64,000 nucleotides of DNA from JAJXSS01 sp964547135. GTDB lineage: Bacteria > Planctomycetota > Phycisphaerae > Phycisphaerales > Phycisphaeraceae. This document shows, piece after piece, positions 25,943 to 34,779 of this stretch (positions are counted from its first letter, which is position 1; the number at the start of each line of letters is the position of its first letter). The stretch covers positions 62,001 to 126,000 of the forward strand of contig CAZJMK010000002.1 in the NCBI GenBank assembly GCA_964547135.1, in the 5' to 3' direction. Both the position numbers and the translations under genes were made by a program. A model generated the notes under the pieces. That model was not told the origin of the DNA. It saw only the letters and a list, made by a program, of their open reading frames with translations, and searched no databases.

Positions 25943-26335
25943 GTGGCTCAAACGGTTTATGAGCAAATGGCCGCGACTCAGGAGGGACGGCGGCTTCTGC
26001 AGCAGGAGCAGACGATTCTCGATGTGACGGAGTTGATTTGCCAAGAGATGAAAAAGCAGGGAATGACCAAGGCACAGCTTGCGCAAAAAATGGGGGTTTC
26101 CAAAAGCGCCATTACGCAGATGCTTGCCGGCGAACGGAACATGACTCTCCGGCTGGTGAGTGATGTGTTGTTTGTTCTTGGTAAGAAACTGCAACCGATG
26201 GCGGTTCATTTAGACGAGGCACCACGCCGTTATGTTTCCATCCCGGTTGATCTGAGCCGCAACGATCATTGGGGCGAGGGTTCCACTACGGCCACCAACA
26301 TCCAGGTATCGGGTTCCAAAGCACTGTGTGCCTAA
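25943..26335 (+). CDS. higA: HigA-type antitoxin with C-terminal extension (Xre HTH)
   Basis: A 130-residue protein with an Xre helix-turn-helix at about residues 28-82 ('MTKAQLAQKMGVSKSAITQML'). It begins at GTG 25943 with GAGGGA upstream. After the HTH comes a tail of about 45 residues (86-130) with Trp110, rich in Ser/Thr/Asn and with no fold signature. In TAC systems such a C-terminal chaperone-addiction tail makes the antitoxin depend on a SecB-like chaperone; the next gene encodes exactly such a protein, so that role is a good inference. Confidence 0.87.
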   Translation: MAQTVYEQMAATQEGRRLLQQEQTILDVTELICQEMKKQGMTKAQLAQKMGVSKSAITQMLAGERNMTLRLVSDVLFVLGKKLQPMAVHLDEAPRRYVSIPVDLSRNDHWGEGSTTATNIQVSGSKALCA

Positions 26336-26359
26336 CTTTTGATTTGTTGCATAACCAAC

Positions 26360-26830
26360 ATGAATCCAAAGAAATCAGCAAAAATAAAGCAAAAGGATCG
26401 CCTCCGTCACGTGGAGGAAGTTGCCAGCCAAATTGATATTGTGGATGTGTGCATGCTTACATCCAAATGCCAACGGCCGGCCAATCCTGACAAGCTCGCC
26501 AAGCAGGCCAATGCTCAGCATCATACGGAAGTGCACTATGACAGCAGTAACCGATGTATTCGTGTCATCGCGCAATTTCGATTCGAGGTTTTGGACGCAG
26601 ATGTAAACCAAAACACCGAGAATGCCCTTTTGGTCGAGGCTTCCTACGGCCTTTTATATACGTTGAAAAACGATCAAGGCGTCAATTACGAAAAAGCCAA
26701 GGCGTTTGGAGAGGTGAACGGCGTTTACAACGCTTGGCCTTTCTGGCGTGAGTATGTTTATACAACGCTGGCACGAATGGGACTTCCGCCTGTCACGCTC
26801 CCCGTGTTTCGTATTGATGATTCCATGTAA
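26360..26830 (+). CDS. SecB-like chaperone of a toxin-antitoxin-chaperone module
   Basis: A 156-residue protein. The C-terminal half 'FGEVNGVYNAWPFWREYVYTTLARMGLPPVTLPVF' matches the SecB fold end (family pattern: 'aWPy.Re.v..l..r.glppl.LP'), and 'VIAQFRFEVL' with 'LVEASYGLLYTL' corresponds to the central sheet strands. It sits 24 bases after the antitoxin, in the toxin-antitoxin-chaperone order known for Mycobacterium tuberculosis Rv1955-Rv1957. ATG 26360 is the first in-frame ATG; the ribosome site is weak. Its predicted role is to fold or protect the antitoxin tail. Given the SecA-like gene 0.9 kb upstream, an additional export role is conceivable but unproven. Confidence 0.82.
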   Translation: MNPKKSAKIKQKDRLRHVEEVASQIDIVDVCMLTSKCQRPANPDKLAKQANAQHHTEVHYDSSNRCIRVIAQFRFEVLDADVNQNTENALLVEASYGLLYTLKNDQGVNYEKAKAFGEVNGVYNAWPFWREYVYTTLARMGLPPVTLPVFRIDDSM

Positions 26831-26849
26831 TCAAGCAGATAGAGTGGCT

Positions 26850-27060
26850 CAAGCGCGTCGGCGAGCGGAACCACCCGCAAAGTAGTCGAGGGTCAGAACC
26901 AAGCCAAGGACGAGGAGTCCGCGACGAGGACTTGGGTATTCTGATGAGTCCAAAGTCGCAGGTCCAAAGTCCAAAGTCGTATGCAGTTTTTGGACCTTGG
27001 ATTCACCAGAATACCCGATCCGTCGGCGAGGACGCCTCCGACTCGGCTTGTCTGAACACT
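26850..27060. repeat. Intergenic repeat cluster
   Basis: It contains a CAAGCGCGTCGGCGAGCGG unit (26852-26878; relatives at 45925 and 47118), a GCCAAGGACGAGG...ACTTGGGTATT unit (26899-26942), a TCCAAAGTC tandem (26947-26982) and a reversed, degenerate ACTTGGGTATT-like unit (27009-27052). No coding sequence is supported in the 26831-27237 gap. Confidence 0.8.
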
Positions 27061-27168
27061 TGACCACTCGGCCACGCGATCACTTCTTATCTTACGAGAT
27101 TCGCAAAAGCATGAGCACATTTTCGAGGCAGTACATTATCACTGCCCATAAAAACCGGGGAAATGAAA

Positions 27169-27200
27169 AACCCCCGGTCATGGACCAGGGGTTCAATGCG
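27169..27200 (-). terminator. Rho-independent terminator of the PEP-CTERM gene
   Basis: Read on the minus strand: AACCCCTGGTCCATGACCGG followed by GGGTTTTTC, a GC-rich hairpin (ACCCC-TGGTC / GACCGGGGGT) with a U-run. It lies about 40 bases after the minus-strand stop codon. Confidence 0.75.
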
Positions 27201-27237
27201 GTGTGACTTCATGTTACTCAGCGATCAATGAACATGC

Positions 27238-28854
27238 TCAAGCCCTGTTGTTACGACGACGCAGCATGGCGATGCCGCCGAGGGTTAACAGCGCCATGGT
27301 CGTCGGTTCGGGAATGGCGTACACCGCCACCGTATTGCTTCGCTCATTGGAAACCACAATGAGCGGCTGACCATTGGGGCTGTCGTCGGCGGAGATAAAG
27401 ATCAAACCTTCAGGCCCCAGGTCGCCGGCGTTGATGTACTGCACAAACGTTGGTGCCAACGGGTCAGTCACGTTGTAAACCATGATGCCACCGATGCGCT
27501 CCAACCCGATGAAGGCATAGGTCTGCCCGCCCACACTGCCCACGGCCACGGCTTCGGGTTCGGGGCCTTTGTTGTCGGATCGGCTGTCAAACGAGCTGGT
27601 CGTGCCGTCGGAGTTGAACGTGGTCGGTGAGGTCACCGCGGTGATCTGTTCAAATTGATCGCCACTGTCCCAGACCAGCTCGCCCGTGGCTGCGTTCCAG
27701 ATGGAGAAGGAACGGGCACCGAAGGCTTGAATGCGGTCGATGTCGCCATCACCGTCAAGGTTACCGCCGGCCAAGCCTGCTGCCAGACCCGTGAGTTGCA
27801 GTCGGCCGAGGTCGGCATTGTTTTTGAGTGCAGCGGCATTGGGGAATTGCGTCGGATCGAGCACATACGCGGAACTACCCACGCGCACTTCCTCGCTGAA
27901 GCCTGTGTAATCACGGCTGTCGCCTTCGTTGGCGGTCAACAGATAGACCACCCCGCCGACTTCCATGCTGGCAATCGCATCGGGCTGGTACATACCAAAA
28001 ACCGGGACGTTACGGATGTTGACGCCATCACGGTCGGAAGGGTCCATGCCGTTGCCGGGCAGGTTGTGGTTTTTCAAGCCCAGGGGAACGATTTGCGTCA
28101 CTGTGGCGGAGGGAATGTCCACGTAAGCCAGGGCGTTGGCTTCCTGCAATGTGACGTAGGCGGTTTGGCCGTTGATGGTGATGTATTCGGGTTCCAGGTC
28201 CTGCGCGACGGTCGCTCCGGGGCCGAAGATGCGAACCCCGGCGTTACGCAGGGTGTTGATCTGTGAGTTGAATGAAGTGAACCCGGCGGTCTGCACGGTG
28301 GGGCTGGCAAAGCCGCCGCTGATGTCAATGATGCTGATGGAGCCTTCGGGGTCGAAGCTGTCGGCCTGGCCATAGCTGTTGGGTTCGCCTTCGTTGGCGG
28401 TGAGGACGCGCTTGCCATCGGGCGTAAAGGTGACCATGTCGGGCAGGTGACCGACGGCGACATCGCTGCCGAGTTGCAGGCCGGTGCCCACGTTGACAAA
28501 GCGGACAAAGCCGTTGCTGTGAGCGTTGGTCGTGGCATTTTTTACAGCCACGGCAATGGCGGCCACGCCGTTGTGAATGGCGACGCTGTTGGGTTCAGCC
28601 ACGAACCCGGCTGGAGCGCTAAACAGCAGCGAACCGATGGGCGTAGGGGCGGCGGGGTTGGCAAAGTTAAGGATTTCAACGCCACCGGGGCCGACGGTGA
28701 GCAAGCGATCACTCAACGGATCAAACGCGGAAATTTCGGCAGCCGGCAACACCGGCGAACGGCCAAGGAATTGCAACAAATTGGCGTTGACATGACTGGT
28801 GGCAGCGGTGGCCAATACGAGTCCGCAGAGCGAGACACGATGACGCATGGACAT
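27238..28854 (-). CDS. PEP-CTERM choice-of-anchor I-type protein
   Basis: A 538-residue exported protein: signal peptide ('RVSLCGLVLATAATSHVNA'), a long beta-propeller-like region with choice-of-anchor I features ('LTANEGEPNSYGQADSFDPEGSIS', 'LANEGDSRDY'-like 'LTANEGDSRDYTGF', 'GLERIGGIMVYNVTDP'), and a C-terminal PEP-CTERM signal ('AIPEPTTMALLTLGGIAML' then RRR). The PEP-CTERM tag directs processing by an exosortase at the cell envelope. ATG 28854 (GGGGAGA upstream on the coding strand) is preferred to the longer frame. Function is unknown; it may bind calcium or phosphate esters as a surface protein. Confidence 0.88.
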   Translation of the reverse strand: MSMRHRVSLCGLVLATAATSHVNANLLQFLGRSPVLPAAEISAFDPLSDRLLTVGPGGVEILNFANPAAPTPIGSLLFSAPAGFVAEPNSVAIHNGVAAIAVAVKNATTNAHSNGFVRFVNVGTGLQLGSDVAVGHLPDMVTFTPDGKRVLTANEGEPNSYGQADSFDPEGSISIIDISGGFASPTVQTAGFTSFNSQINTLRNAGVRIFGPGATVAQDLEPEYITINGQTAYVTLQEANALAYVDIPSATVTQIVPLGLKNHNLPGNGMDPSDRDGVNIRNVPVFGMYQPDAIASMEVGGVVYLLTANEGDSRDYTGFSEEVRVGSSAYVLDPTQFPNAAALKNNADLGRLQLTGLAAGLAGGNLDGDGDIDRIQAFGARSFSIWNAATGELVWDSGDQFEQITAVTSPTTFNSDGTTSSFDSRSDNKGPEPEAVAVGSVGGQTYAFIGLERIGGIMVYNVTDPLAPTFVQYINAGDLGPEGLIFISADDSPNGQPLIVVSNERSNTVAVYAIPEPTTMALLTLGGIAMLRRRNNRA

Positions 28855-29086
28855 AGATTTTCTCCCCAAAGCGACGACATCACTTTTCACAGACATTCTG
28901 CGAAATTAAAGTGCTTGGACTATAGCGCACAGCTTGATCAATGGGATGGTGCGAACCAAAAACTAACATAGGTTGGCGGCGTTGAAAATGTACTCTTTTT
29001 GCACTGACCCGCACAGTTCGGAATCGGCCTGTATTCCCGGTATCGATTCTCTGCCTGACATCCTCCCTTCCAGACTACTATCACGC

Positions 29087-29300
29087 ATGGAAACCATCGG
29101 CCTGCTGGCACAAGTGGTGGTGGCGCTGGGTATTCTCAATGTCTGGATCATCCGGTTCAATCGTTCGACCCAATATCGCGGCGGCGGCGCTCAAAATATG
29201 CGTGAAGAATTTCAGGCTTACGGCCTGCCTGTCTGATTTATGTATCTCGTCGGTGCCCTGAAGATCACCCTCGCGGTCATGCTACTTGCGGGCATTTGGT
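29087..29300 (+). pseudogene. DoxX-like membrane protein fragment with in-frame TGA
   Basis: 'METIGLLAQVVVALGILNVW' and 'REEFQAYGLPV' match the start of small DoxX-like membrane proteins. At 29234-29236 a TGA stands where the family usually has Trp, and the same frame then continues with 'FMYLVGALKITLAVMLLAGIW'. After about 29300 homology stops and the frame runs into proline/glycine-rich low-complexity DNA coding on the other strand. The gene therefore has a nonsense codon and has lost its last two helices. A sequencing error could explain the TGA but not the missing end. Confidence 0.6.
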
Positions 29301-29301
29301 T

Positions 29302-29658
29302 TCAGGGCCTGGTGCCCGGCGGTGCTGGTCGTGTGCCCGGCGGGGGTGTTGCGGGTGGGTCGGGCACTTGTGAAGGCGGACGGACCTGTGCCTGTTGCAT
29401 GGCTTGTTGCACACGCTGGGTGATGTCACGGGTGCGTTGTTCGAGTTCACCCACACCCCTGGCAAGCAACTGCCGAAAGAACGCACGACGATCAACCGAA
29501 GGGGTGCCCCCGGGCGCGGAGTCGGAAGCAGGGGCGGAACTGGGTACGGAACCGGGGTCGGAACCGGGGGCAGCACCGGGTACGGATTTGGAGCCGGGGG
29601 CGGGGGTAACTCCGGGGGTGGGGGCGGGGGTGTGTGAATTGTGTATGGGTGAGGTCAA
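29302..29658 (-). CDS. Proline-rich small protein of unknown function
   Basis: A 118-residue frame on the minus strand with a core 'VDRRAFFRQLLARGVGEL' then 'EQRTRDITQRVQQAMQQAQ' (a likely amphipathic helix) between Pro/Ala/Gly/Ser-rich stretches ('PGSDPGSVPSSAPASDSAPG' and 'PPATPPPGTRPAPPGTRP'). The RRxFF pattern resembles twin-arginine-like starts, but it is internal. The coding strand is chosen because the plus-strand reading gives only low-complexity glycine. I do not recognise a family. Its 3' end meets the broken doxX-like gene. Confidence 0.45.
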   Translation of the reverse strand: MTSPIHNSHTPAPTPGVTPAPGSKSVPGAAPGSDPGSVPSSAPASDSAPGGTPSVDRRAFFRQLLARGVGELEQRTRDITQRVQQAMQQAQVRPPSQVPDPPATPPPGTRPAPPGTRP

Positions 29659-29787
29659 GGGTTGGCTCCAAGGCTCCGATGAATTATCGTATCACCCTGG
29701 CTGGCCGTCGCTGCGAGGGTAAACCAGTTTGTTGTAACATGAGGTCGTCGGTTCTGTTCAGCTACCTCACTCACGAAGGAACTTGTC

Positions 29788-30258
29788 ATGAAAAAAACCT
29801 CCCTGTTTGCAACCACTGCCCTGGGTCTGTTCACCGCGCTGCTGGTGACCGGTTGCAGCCCGGATCATTATGCTTTCAAGTCGTCGCGTTACAGCCTGAT
29901 CAGTGATGATCGCTATGAATTTGAAAGTACGCCTTACCTGCCCGCCACGGTCAAACTCAAAGAAACGCACTCGGGCACCGTGCTTTGGCATTACGACATA
30001 CCGGTGAACAGCGTGCTGGTGGTCGATCTGGATGCCGAGGGCGACATCGAAATGTCCAGCGTCAGCGGTCGCCCAGCCACATCGATGACCTGGATGTTGT
30101 ATGGCAGCAAACGCGGTGAACCGACGGACAAGGGCGAAATGACTTTGCAAGGCATGCCCGTGATGCTGGAAACCAGTTACCGCCCCGGACCGGAACTGCC
30201 GGCTGCGTACATGCCGCCGACGGAAAACACACCGGTTGAAACCCCAGTTGGCAAGTAA
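29788..30258 (+). CDS. Small lipoprotein, function unknown
   Basis: A 156-residue protein with a lipoprotein signal peptide: 'MKKTSLFATTALGLFTALL' and lipobox L-V-T-G-C23. The mature part 'SPDHYAFKSSRYSLISDDRY' onwards is a single small beta-rich domain ending in a Pro/Glu/Thr-rich tail. It should be anchored in a membrane facing the periplasm. It has no recognisable partner; repeat-filled gaps flank it. AAGGAA 8 bases before the ATG supports the start. Confidence 0.75.
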   Translation: MKKTSLFATTALGLFTALLVTGCSPDHYAFKSSRYSLISDDRYEFESTPYLPATVKLKETHSGTVLWHYDIPVNSVLVVDLDAEGDIEMSSVSGRPATSMTWMLYGSKRGEPTDKGEMTLQGMPVMLETSYRPGPELPAAYMPPTENTPVETPVGK

Positions 30259-30631
30259 TCAGAAAAAGGCATGGGCCGCAGAGAACGCAGAGAGCGCAGA
30301 GAAGAAAGGGAGTCAATTTCGGATTTGCCGAACCAAGCCAAGAACGAGGCTGGCAAGCCGAGGGCTTGGGTATTCTTTATGGTTAATCGGTGAGTCAGTT
30401 GATCGGTTACTCGGTCAGAGTTGCCTTTGCTCTTTCCGATGAACCGACTCCCCGACCAACCGATTAACCACCCCGACCAGACGCGATAAATCGCGGCGCT
30501 AACCGCCGAACACGATTCCGCCACTCCGCCACTTGCCTGTCCCCTCTCCCCCCGGGAGAGGGCTAGGGTGAGGGCGTGACTTAACTCGGCCACTTGACCA
30601 CCGGACCACTCTCTTCCGCTACCATTTCACC
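30259..30631. repeat. Intergenic repeat cluster upstream of the radical SAM gene
   Basis: Modules in order: a GCAGAGAACGCAGAGAGCGC short tandem (30277-30300), a GCCAAGAACGAGG...GCTTGGGTATT unit (30332-30375), AATCGGTGAGTCAGTTGATC tandems in both orientations (30379-30470), a CCAGACGCGATAAATCGCGG unit (30474-30520), a CCCTCTCCC palindrome (30541-30576) and a GGCCACTTGACCAC tandem (30583-30609). No gene is seen. Confidence 0.85.
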
Positions 30632-32317
30632 ATGGCCGACATTGTGCTTGCCACGCTCAACGCCCGTTACACCCATTGCGCGTTTGGTCTGCGCTACCTC
30701 AAAGCCAACCTGCCGGCGCACCTGCAACCGCGCTGCACCATCCTTGAATTTGAAATTTCGCATCGCCCGGTCGATGTCATCGAAACCCTGCTCCGTCACA
30801 ACCCGCGTATCGTCGGCCTGGGGGTTTACATCTGGAACACACAACCCACCCGACAACTCATCGCCGAACTCAAACGCATCGCGCCGCAGATCATCATCAT
30901 CGTCGGCGGGCCGGAGGTCAGCCACGAAATCGAAGCACAACCCATCCCCCAATTGGCGGATTATGTACTGCCCGGCGAAGCCGACCAAAGTTTTGCACAG
31001 TTGTGTGAACGCCTGTTGGCGCATGAAAGCCCGGAGGATGACCGAAAAGTAAATAAGCTTAAAAACAATGATTATCCCCCAACAGCCGCGCCCTCACCCC
31101 TGCCCTCTCCCGGAGGGAGAGGGGGTGATTCAGAACCGCTCTCCGTCAGCGCATCATTCCGCCCCATCATCATCACCGGTGAATTGCCTGCGTTGCAGGA
31201 CCTGGCACTGCCTTACGATTTGTATGACGACACGGACCTGAAACAGCGGACGGTGTATGTCGAAGCCTCGCGGGGGTGTCCGTTTTCGTGTGAGTTTTGT
31301 TTGTCGTCGCTGGACGTGCCGGTGCGTGAGGTGCCATTGGATCGATTTTTAGAAGCGATGCAACGGCTGCTGGACCGGGGGTTGCGTCAGTTCAAGTTTG
31401 TGGACCGCACTTTTAATTTGAACATCAAAACCAGTCGGGCGATCTTGGCGTTTTTTTTGGAGCGGTATGAGCCGGGGTTGTTTCTGCATTTTGAAATGAT
31501 CCCCGATCGGCTGCCCACGGAACTGCGCCAAATCATCGCCGAGTTTCCGCCCGGGGCGTTGCAATTTGAAGTGGGCGTGCAAACCTTCAACGAGCAAGTC
31601 GCCCAGCGGATCAGTCGGCGGCAGAACGCGCTCAAGGTGGCGGAAAATCTGCAATGGTTGCGGGCGCACACCGGGGTGTATGTGCATGCGGACCTGATCA
31701 TCGGTCTGCCCGGCGAAGACCTGCCCAGCTTCGCTGCGGGGTTTGACAAGCTCGTCGCCTTGCAACCCCATGAAATTCAAATCGAACTGCTCAAACGGCT
31801 ACGCGGCACACCCATCGCGCGACACGATCAAACCTGGGGCATGGTGTACAGCCCCGATCCGCCTTATGAAGTGCTCTGCACCAGTGCCATTGATTTTCCA
31901 ACCATGCAGCGTTTAAGGCGGTTTGCCCGTTCGTGGGATTTACTGGCCAACAGCGGGAACTTTGTCAAAACCCTGCCCCGGTTCTGGTCGGGGGAAATCG
32001 CCCCATCCGATCATGCGACGAATCAGGGTTCACCGTTTCATGCCATGTTGCACTGGTCGGACTGGGTGTTTGCGCGACTCGGGCGGGTGCATCAGATCAG
32101 TCTGACGGAATTGGTCGAACAGGTGTTTGCCTACCTGACGCAAGTACGTGGCCATGAGCCGGGGCAAGTGGCGATTGATGTGTGGGACGATTATCAGCGT
32201 GGCGGGCGCAGTGACATTCCGCGCTGTTTGCGACCTTATTTGGGCAACACCCCCGCACGACGTACCGCGCCGCGACCGACAGCCGCGCTGCCACGACAGG
32301 CACGACGGATGGGGTGA
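30632..32317 (+). CDS. B12-binding domain radical SAM protein (DUF4080-type)
   Basis: A 561-residue protein: an N-terminal cobalamin-binding-like Rossmann domain (1-135, 'VGLGVYIWNTQPTRQLIAEL', 'IIIVGGPEVS'), a radical SAM domain with the cluster motif C216-x3-C220-x2-C223 ('GCPFSCEFC'), 'FKFVDRTFNLN' and 'HADLIIGLPGED', and a C-terminal domain of about 170 residues as in DUF4080 proteins. The class is mostly uncharacterised; methylation or ring rearrangement is typical chemistry. Residues about 153-165 ('APSPLPSPGGRGG') are encoded by an inserted dispersed repeat between the two domains, which keeps the frame. Confidence 0.85.
   Translation: MADIVLATLNARYTHCAFGLRYLKANLPAHLQPRCTILEFEISHRPVDVIETLLRHNPRIVGLGVYIWNTQPTRQLIAELKRIAPQIIIIVGGPEVSHEIEAQPIPQLADYVLPGEADQSFAQLCERLLAHESPEDDRKVNKLKNNDYPPTAAPSPLPSPGGRGGDSEPLSVSASFRPIIITGELPALQDLALPYDLYDDTDLKQRTVYVEASRGCPFSCEFCLSSLDVPVREVPLDRFLEAMQRLLDRGLRQFKFVDRTFNLNIKTSRAILAFFLERYEPGLFLHFEMIPDRLPTELRQIIAEFPPGALQFEVGVQTFNEQVAQRISRRQNALKVAENLQWLRAHTGVYVHADLIIGLPGEDLPSFAAGFDKLVALQPHEIQIELLKRLRGTPIARHDQTWGMVYSPDPPYEVLCTSAIDFPTMQRLRRFARSWDLLANSGNFVKTLPRFWSGEIAPSDHATNQGSPFHAMLHWSDWVFARLGRVHQISLTELVEQVFAYLTQVRGHEPGQVAIDVWDDYQRGGRSDIPRCLRPYLGNTPARRTAPRPTAALPRQARRMG
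31090..31126 (+). repeat. In-frame CCCTCTCCC palindrome inside the radical SAM gene
   Basis: A complete GCCCTCACCCCTGCC + CTCTCCCGGAGGGAGAG unit lies in the linker between the B12-binding and radical SAM domains and is read through in frame as a Pro/Gly-rich stretch. It matches the intergenic copies nearly base for base. Confidence 0.92.
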
Positions 32318-32642
32318 TGCAAATTTCGAATTTCGAATTTCGAATTTCGAATTTCGGATTTCGAATTTCGGATTTACCAAGCCAAGGACGAGGCGTCCGC
32401 GACGAGGACTTGGGTATGCTTTGATTGGCGATTTGGCGATTGGGCGATTGGGCGATTGGGCGATTTTTGGAATTTGACAATCAATCAACTGCAAAATGTA
32501 AACGCACTTGACCACTTCTTTCCGATGACTTTGGACTTTGGACCTTCTACTTTGGACTTGTCAGAATACCCAAGTCCTCATCGCCGAGGCGATTCGTCCT
32601 TGGCTTGGTTCGGCAAATTCGAAATTCGAAATCCGAAATTCA
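32318..32642. repeat. Intergenic repeat cluster between radical SAM and mutL genes
   Basis: An AATTTCG/GGATTTCG tandem (32321-32376), a GCCAAGGACGAGG...ACTTGGGTAT unit (32377-32417), a GGCGATTGGGCGATTGGGCG tandem (32425-32465), a GACTTTGGACTTTGGAC tandem (32527-32560), a reversed ACCCAAGTCCTC...TTGGCTTGG unit (32563-32610) and a short reversed AATTCGAAATTCG tandem (32618-32642). No gene is seen between the convergent genes. Confidence 0.87.
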
Positions 32643-32658
32643 CTGCCACTGGACCCCT

Positions 32659-34779
32659 TCACAACGTGCGTTTGAACTGTTTTTCCAAATCGCGGAGGGT
32701 CAGGCGCAGGGTGGTTGGTCTGCCATGCGGGCAACTGCCGCTGCGTTCGATTTCATCACGTCGCGCCAGCAAAGCTGACAATTCATCGGGGGACAGTCGG
32801 TCGCCGGCCTTGACCGCCGCCTTGCAACTCATCATGTCCAACACCTTGTGCAATGCCGCCTCGATCGCCAGTTGCGTTTGCTGCTGCTGTTCACGGGTCG
32901 GTGGCGATTGCCGGCGTGATGATTTTGTTGAATCAGCGCTGTCCGGTGTATGAATCATCAGCGCATCGAGTGCCCCTTCCCGTGCCTGGTCCAGCAGGTC
33001 GGTGATGAATTCCACCGGCTCAACCCCCCGGTCAAACAAAAACGTCGGAAAAGCCTGCACCCCCAAAGACGTCGGCCCAAGCGGCGCGATTTCAATACCA
33101 ATACGCTCCCACAACGGTGACAGTGACTGAGCCAAGGCCTGGGTCGTCGCATCCGCCTGGATCACCTCGGGCATCAGCAACCGCTGACTTTCCAACCGCC
33201 CCGGTGCGTTGCTCACCTCATCATCTTTGTTGCTATCGCCCTTGTTGCTGCCACCCCTGCCCAGCACACGTCGTGACAATTCTTCAAACATCACCCGTTC
33301 GTGCAAGGCATGTTGATCGATGATCACCAGTCCATCATGGTCCTGCGTGACGACATACGACTGATGCACCTGCAAAATCGGTGTGCTTTTCACCGGTGAC
33401 GACGCAGTTGAATCGGCTTGCCCCGTGCCGGCAGCGTTGAGCAGCGTCGCATCATTTTCCAACAGCCCCGGCTGTTCGTGCGCCAAGGTTTGTTTCACCT
33501 GCGCGTACACCAACCCCTGCTGCTGCGGGGCCATACGCTTGAAGTAATCAACAAACGCCCGCACCGAATTGGCTGAAGGGTCGGCTGGTGCATTGATATT
33601 GCCCGAAATTGCATGGCTGATGTTTTCGGGGGCGGGACCGGGGGTAGGGGTGGCAAAGTCCCACGGCGTGGCAGCCGGTGATGCACTCAACGTCGCATGC
33701 AATGACGACGTCACACTGAACCCGGCTTTGGGCGTCAGGTCGGCTCCGAGCAGTCGTTGCCTTAGCGCGGTGAGCACCAAACCGTGCAGTCGGCTGGGTT
33801 CACGAAAACGCACTTCGCTCTTGGCCGGGTGAACGTTCACATCGACCTCGGCAAAGGGCATTGAAATCATCACCACGGCCACGGGTTGCAGATCGGGCAT
33901 CATCAGCCCACGGTAAGCCTCGCGCAAAGCATGGGTCAGGTTGCGATCACGAATCGGACGATGGTTGACGTAAAGGTATTGAAATCGCGCGGTCGCCCTG
34001 GCAATAGCCGGCAAACCGATCAATCCCCAAACGCGGTACGACCGGTCTTGCAGGTTGACTTCATCGACTTCCAGCAAGGCTGGGTCCAGTTCCTTGCCCA
34101 GCACCGCCACGCAACGTTCACGCGGCGATGAACCGGGCGCCAATTCGCGGACGAGTCGGTCGTTGTGGCGGAGGGTGAAGCCGACGTGGGGGTGAACCAG
34201 GGCGATGCGATCGACGGTTTCGGCAATGTGGCCGAACTCGGTGGGGGCACTGCGCAAAAATTTGCGCCGGGCGGGTGTGTTGAAAAATAAATCGCGTACT
34301 TCGAGCACCGTGCCCTGACTCATCGCGCAGGGTTGCAACGGTTGGGTGATGTCGCCTTCGACCTGTAACACATACCCATGACTGGCATCATGGGTTTCAT
34401 CAGCTGAGCTTGCATGGGCATCGGCACTCGTCGTCCGTACCCGGCTGGATAATTTCAATCGGCTCACCGAGGCAATCGATGCCAGGGCTTCACCCCGAAA
34501 GCCCAGGGTGGCAATCGCGCCCAGTTGCTCAGCGTTTTGCAGTTTGCTGGTGGCGTGAGGCGCCAGGGCCAGGGGTAATTCATCGGGGGGTATGCCGCAG
34601 CCGTCGTCGGCAATGCGCATGAGCTGGCGTCCGCCGTCTTCGAGGGTGATGTCGATTTGCGTCGCCCCGGCATCGAGGCTGTTTTCGACCAGTTCCTTGA
34701 TGACACTGGCCGGCCGTTCGATCACCTCCCCGGCGGCGATCTGATTCACCAAGAGCATCGGTAACGCGCGAATAGGCAT
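32659..34779 (-). CDS. mutL: DNA mismatch repair protein MutL
   Basis: A 706-residue protein. The GHKL ATPase N-terminus shows 'IAAGEVIERPASVIKELVEN', 'DDGCGI', 'HATSKL' and 'TLGFRGEALASIASV'. The C-terminal dimerisation/endonuclease domain carries 'VIIDQHALHERVMFEEL' (D488-Q-H-A-x2-E), 'SCKAAVKAGDRLSPDEL' and 'CPHGRPTTLRL', so the nicking activity of non-E. coli-type MutL should be present. The linker (about 340-470) is Pro/Ala/Ser-rich. It works with MutS, which is not in the window. The start 'MPIRALPMLLVNQIAAGEV' is the family start. Confidence 0.95.
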   Translation of the reverse strand: MPIRALPMLLVNQIAAGEVIERPASVIKELVENSLDAGATQIDITLEDGGRQLMRIADDGCGIPPDELPLALAPHATSKLQNAEQLGAIATLGFRGEALASIASVSRLKLSSRVRTTSADAHASSADETHDASHGYVLQVEGDITQPLQPCAMSQGTVLEVRDLFFNTPARRKFLRSAPTEFGHIAETVDRIALVHPHVGFTLRHNDRLVRELAPGSSPRERCVAVLGKELDPALLEVDEVNLQDRSYRVWGLIGLPAIARATARFQYLYVNHRPIRDRNLTHALREAYRGLMMPDLQPVAVVMISMPFAEVDVNVHPAKSEVRFREPSRLHGLVLTALRQRLLGADLTPKAGFSVTSSLHATLSASPAATPWDFATPTPGPAPENISHAISGNINAPADPSANSVRAFVDYFKRMAPQQQGLVYAQVKQTLAHEQPGLLENDATLLNAAGTGQADSTASSPVKSTPILQVHQSYVVTQDHDGLVIIDQHALHERVMFEELSRRVLGRGGSNKGDSNKDDEVSNAPGRLESQRLLMPEVIQADATTQALAQSLSPLWERIGIEIAPLGPTSLGVQAFPTFLFDRGVEPVEFITDLLDQAREGALDALMIHTPDSADSTKSSRRQSPPTREQQQQTQLAIEAALHKVLDMMSCKAAVKAGDRLSPDELSALLARRDEIERSGSCPHGRPTTLRLTLRDLEKQFKRTL

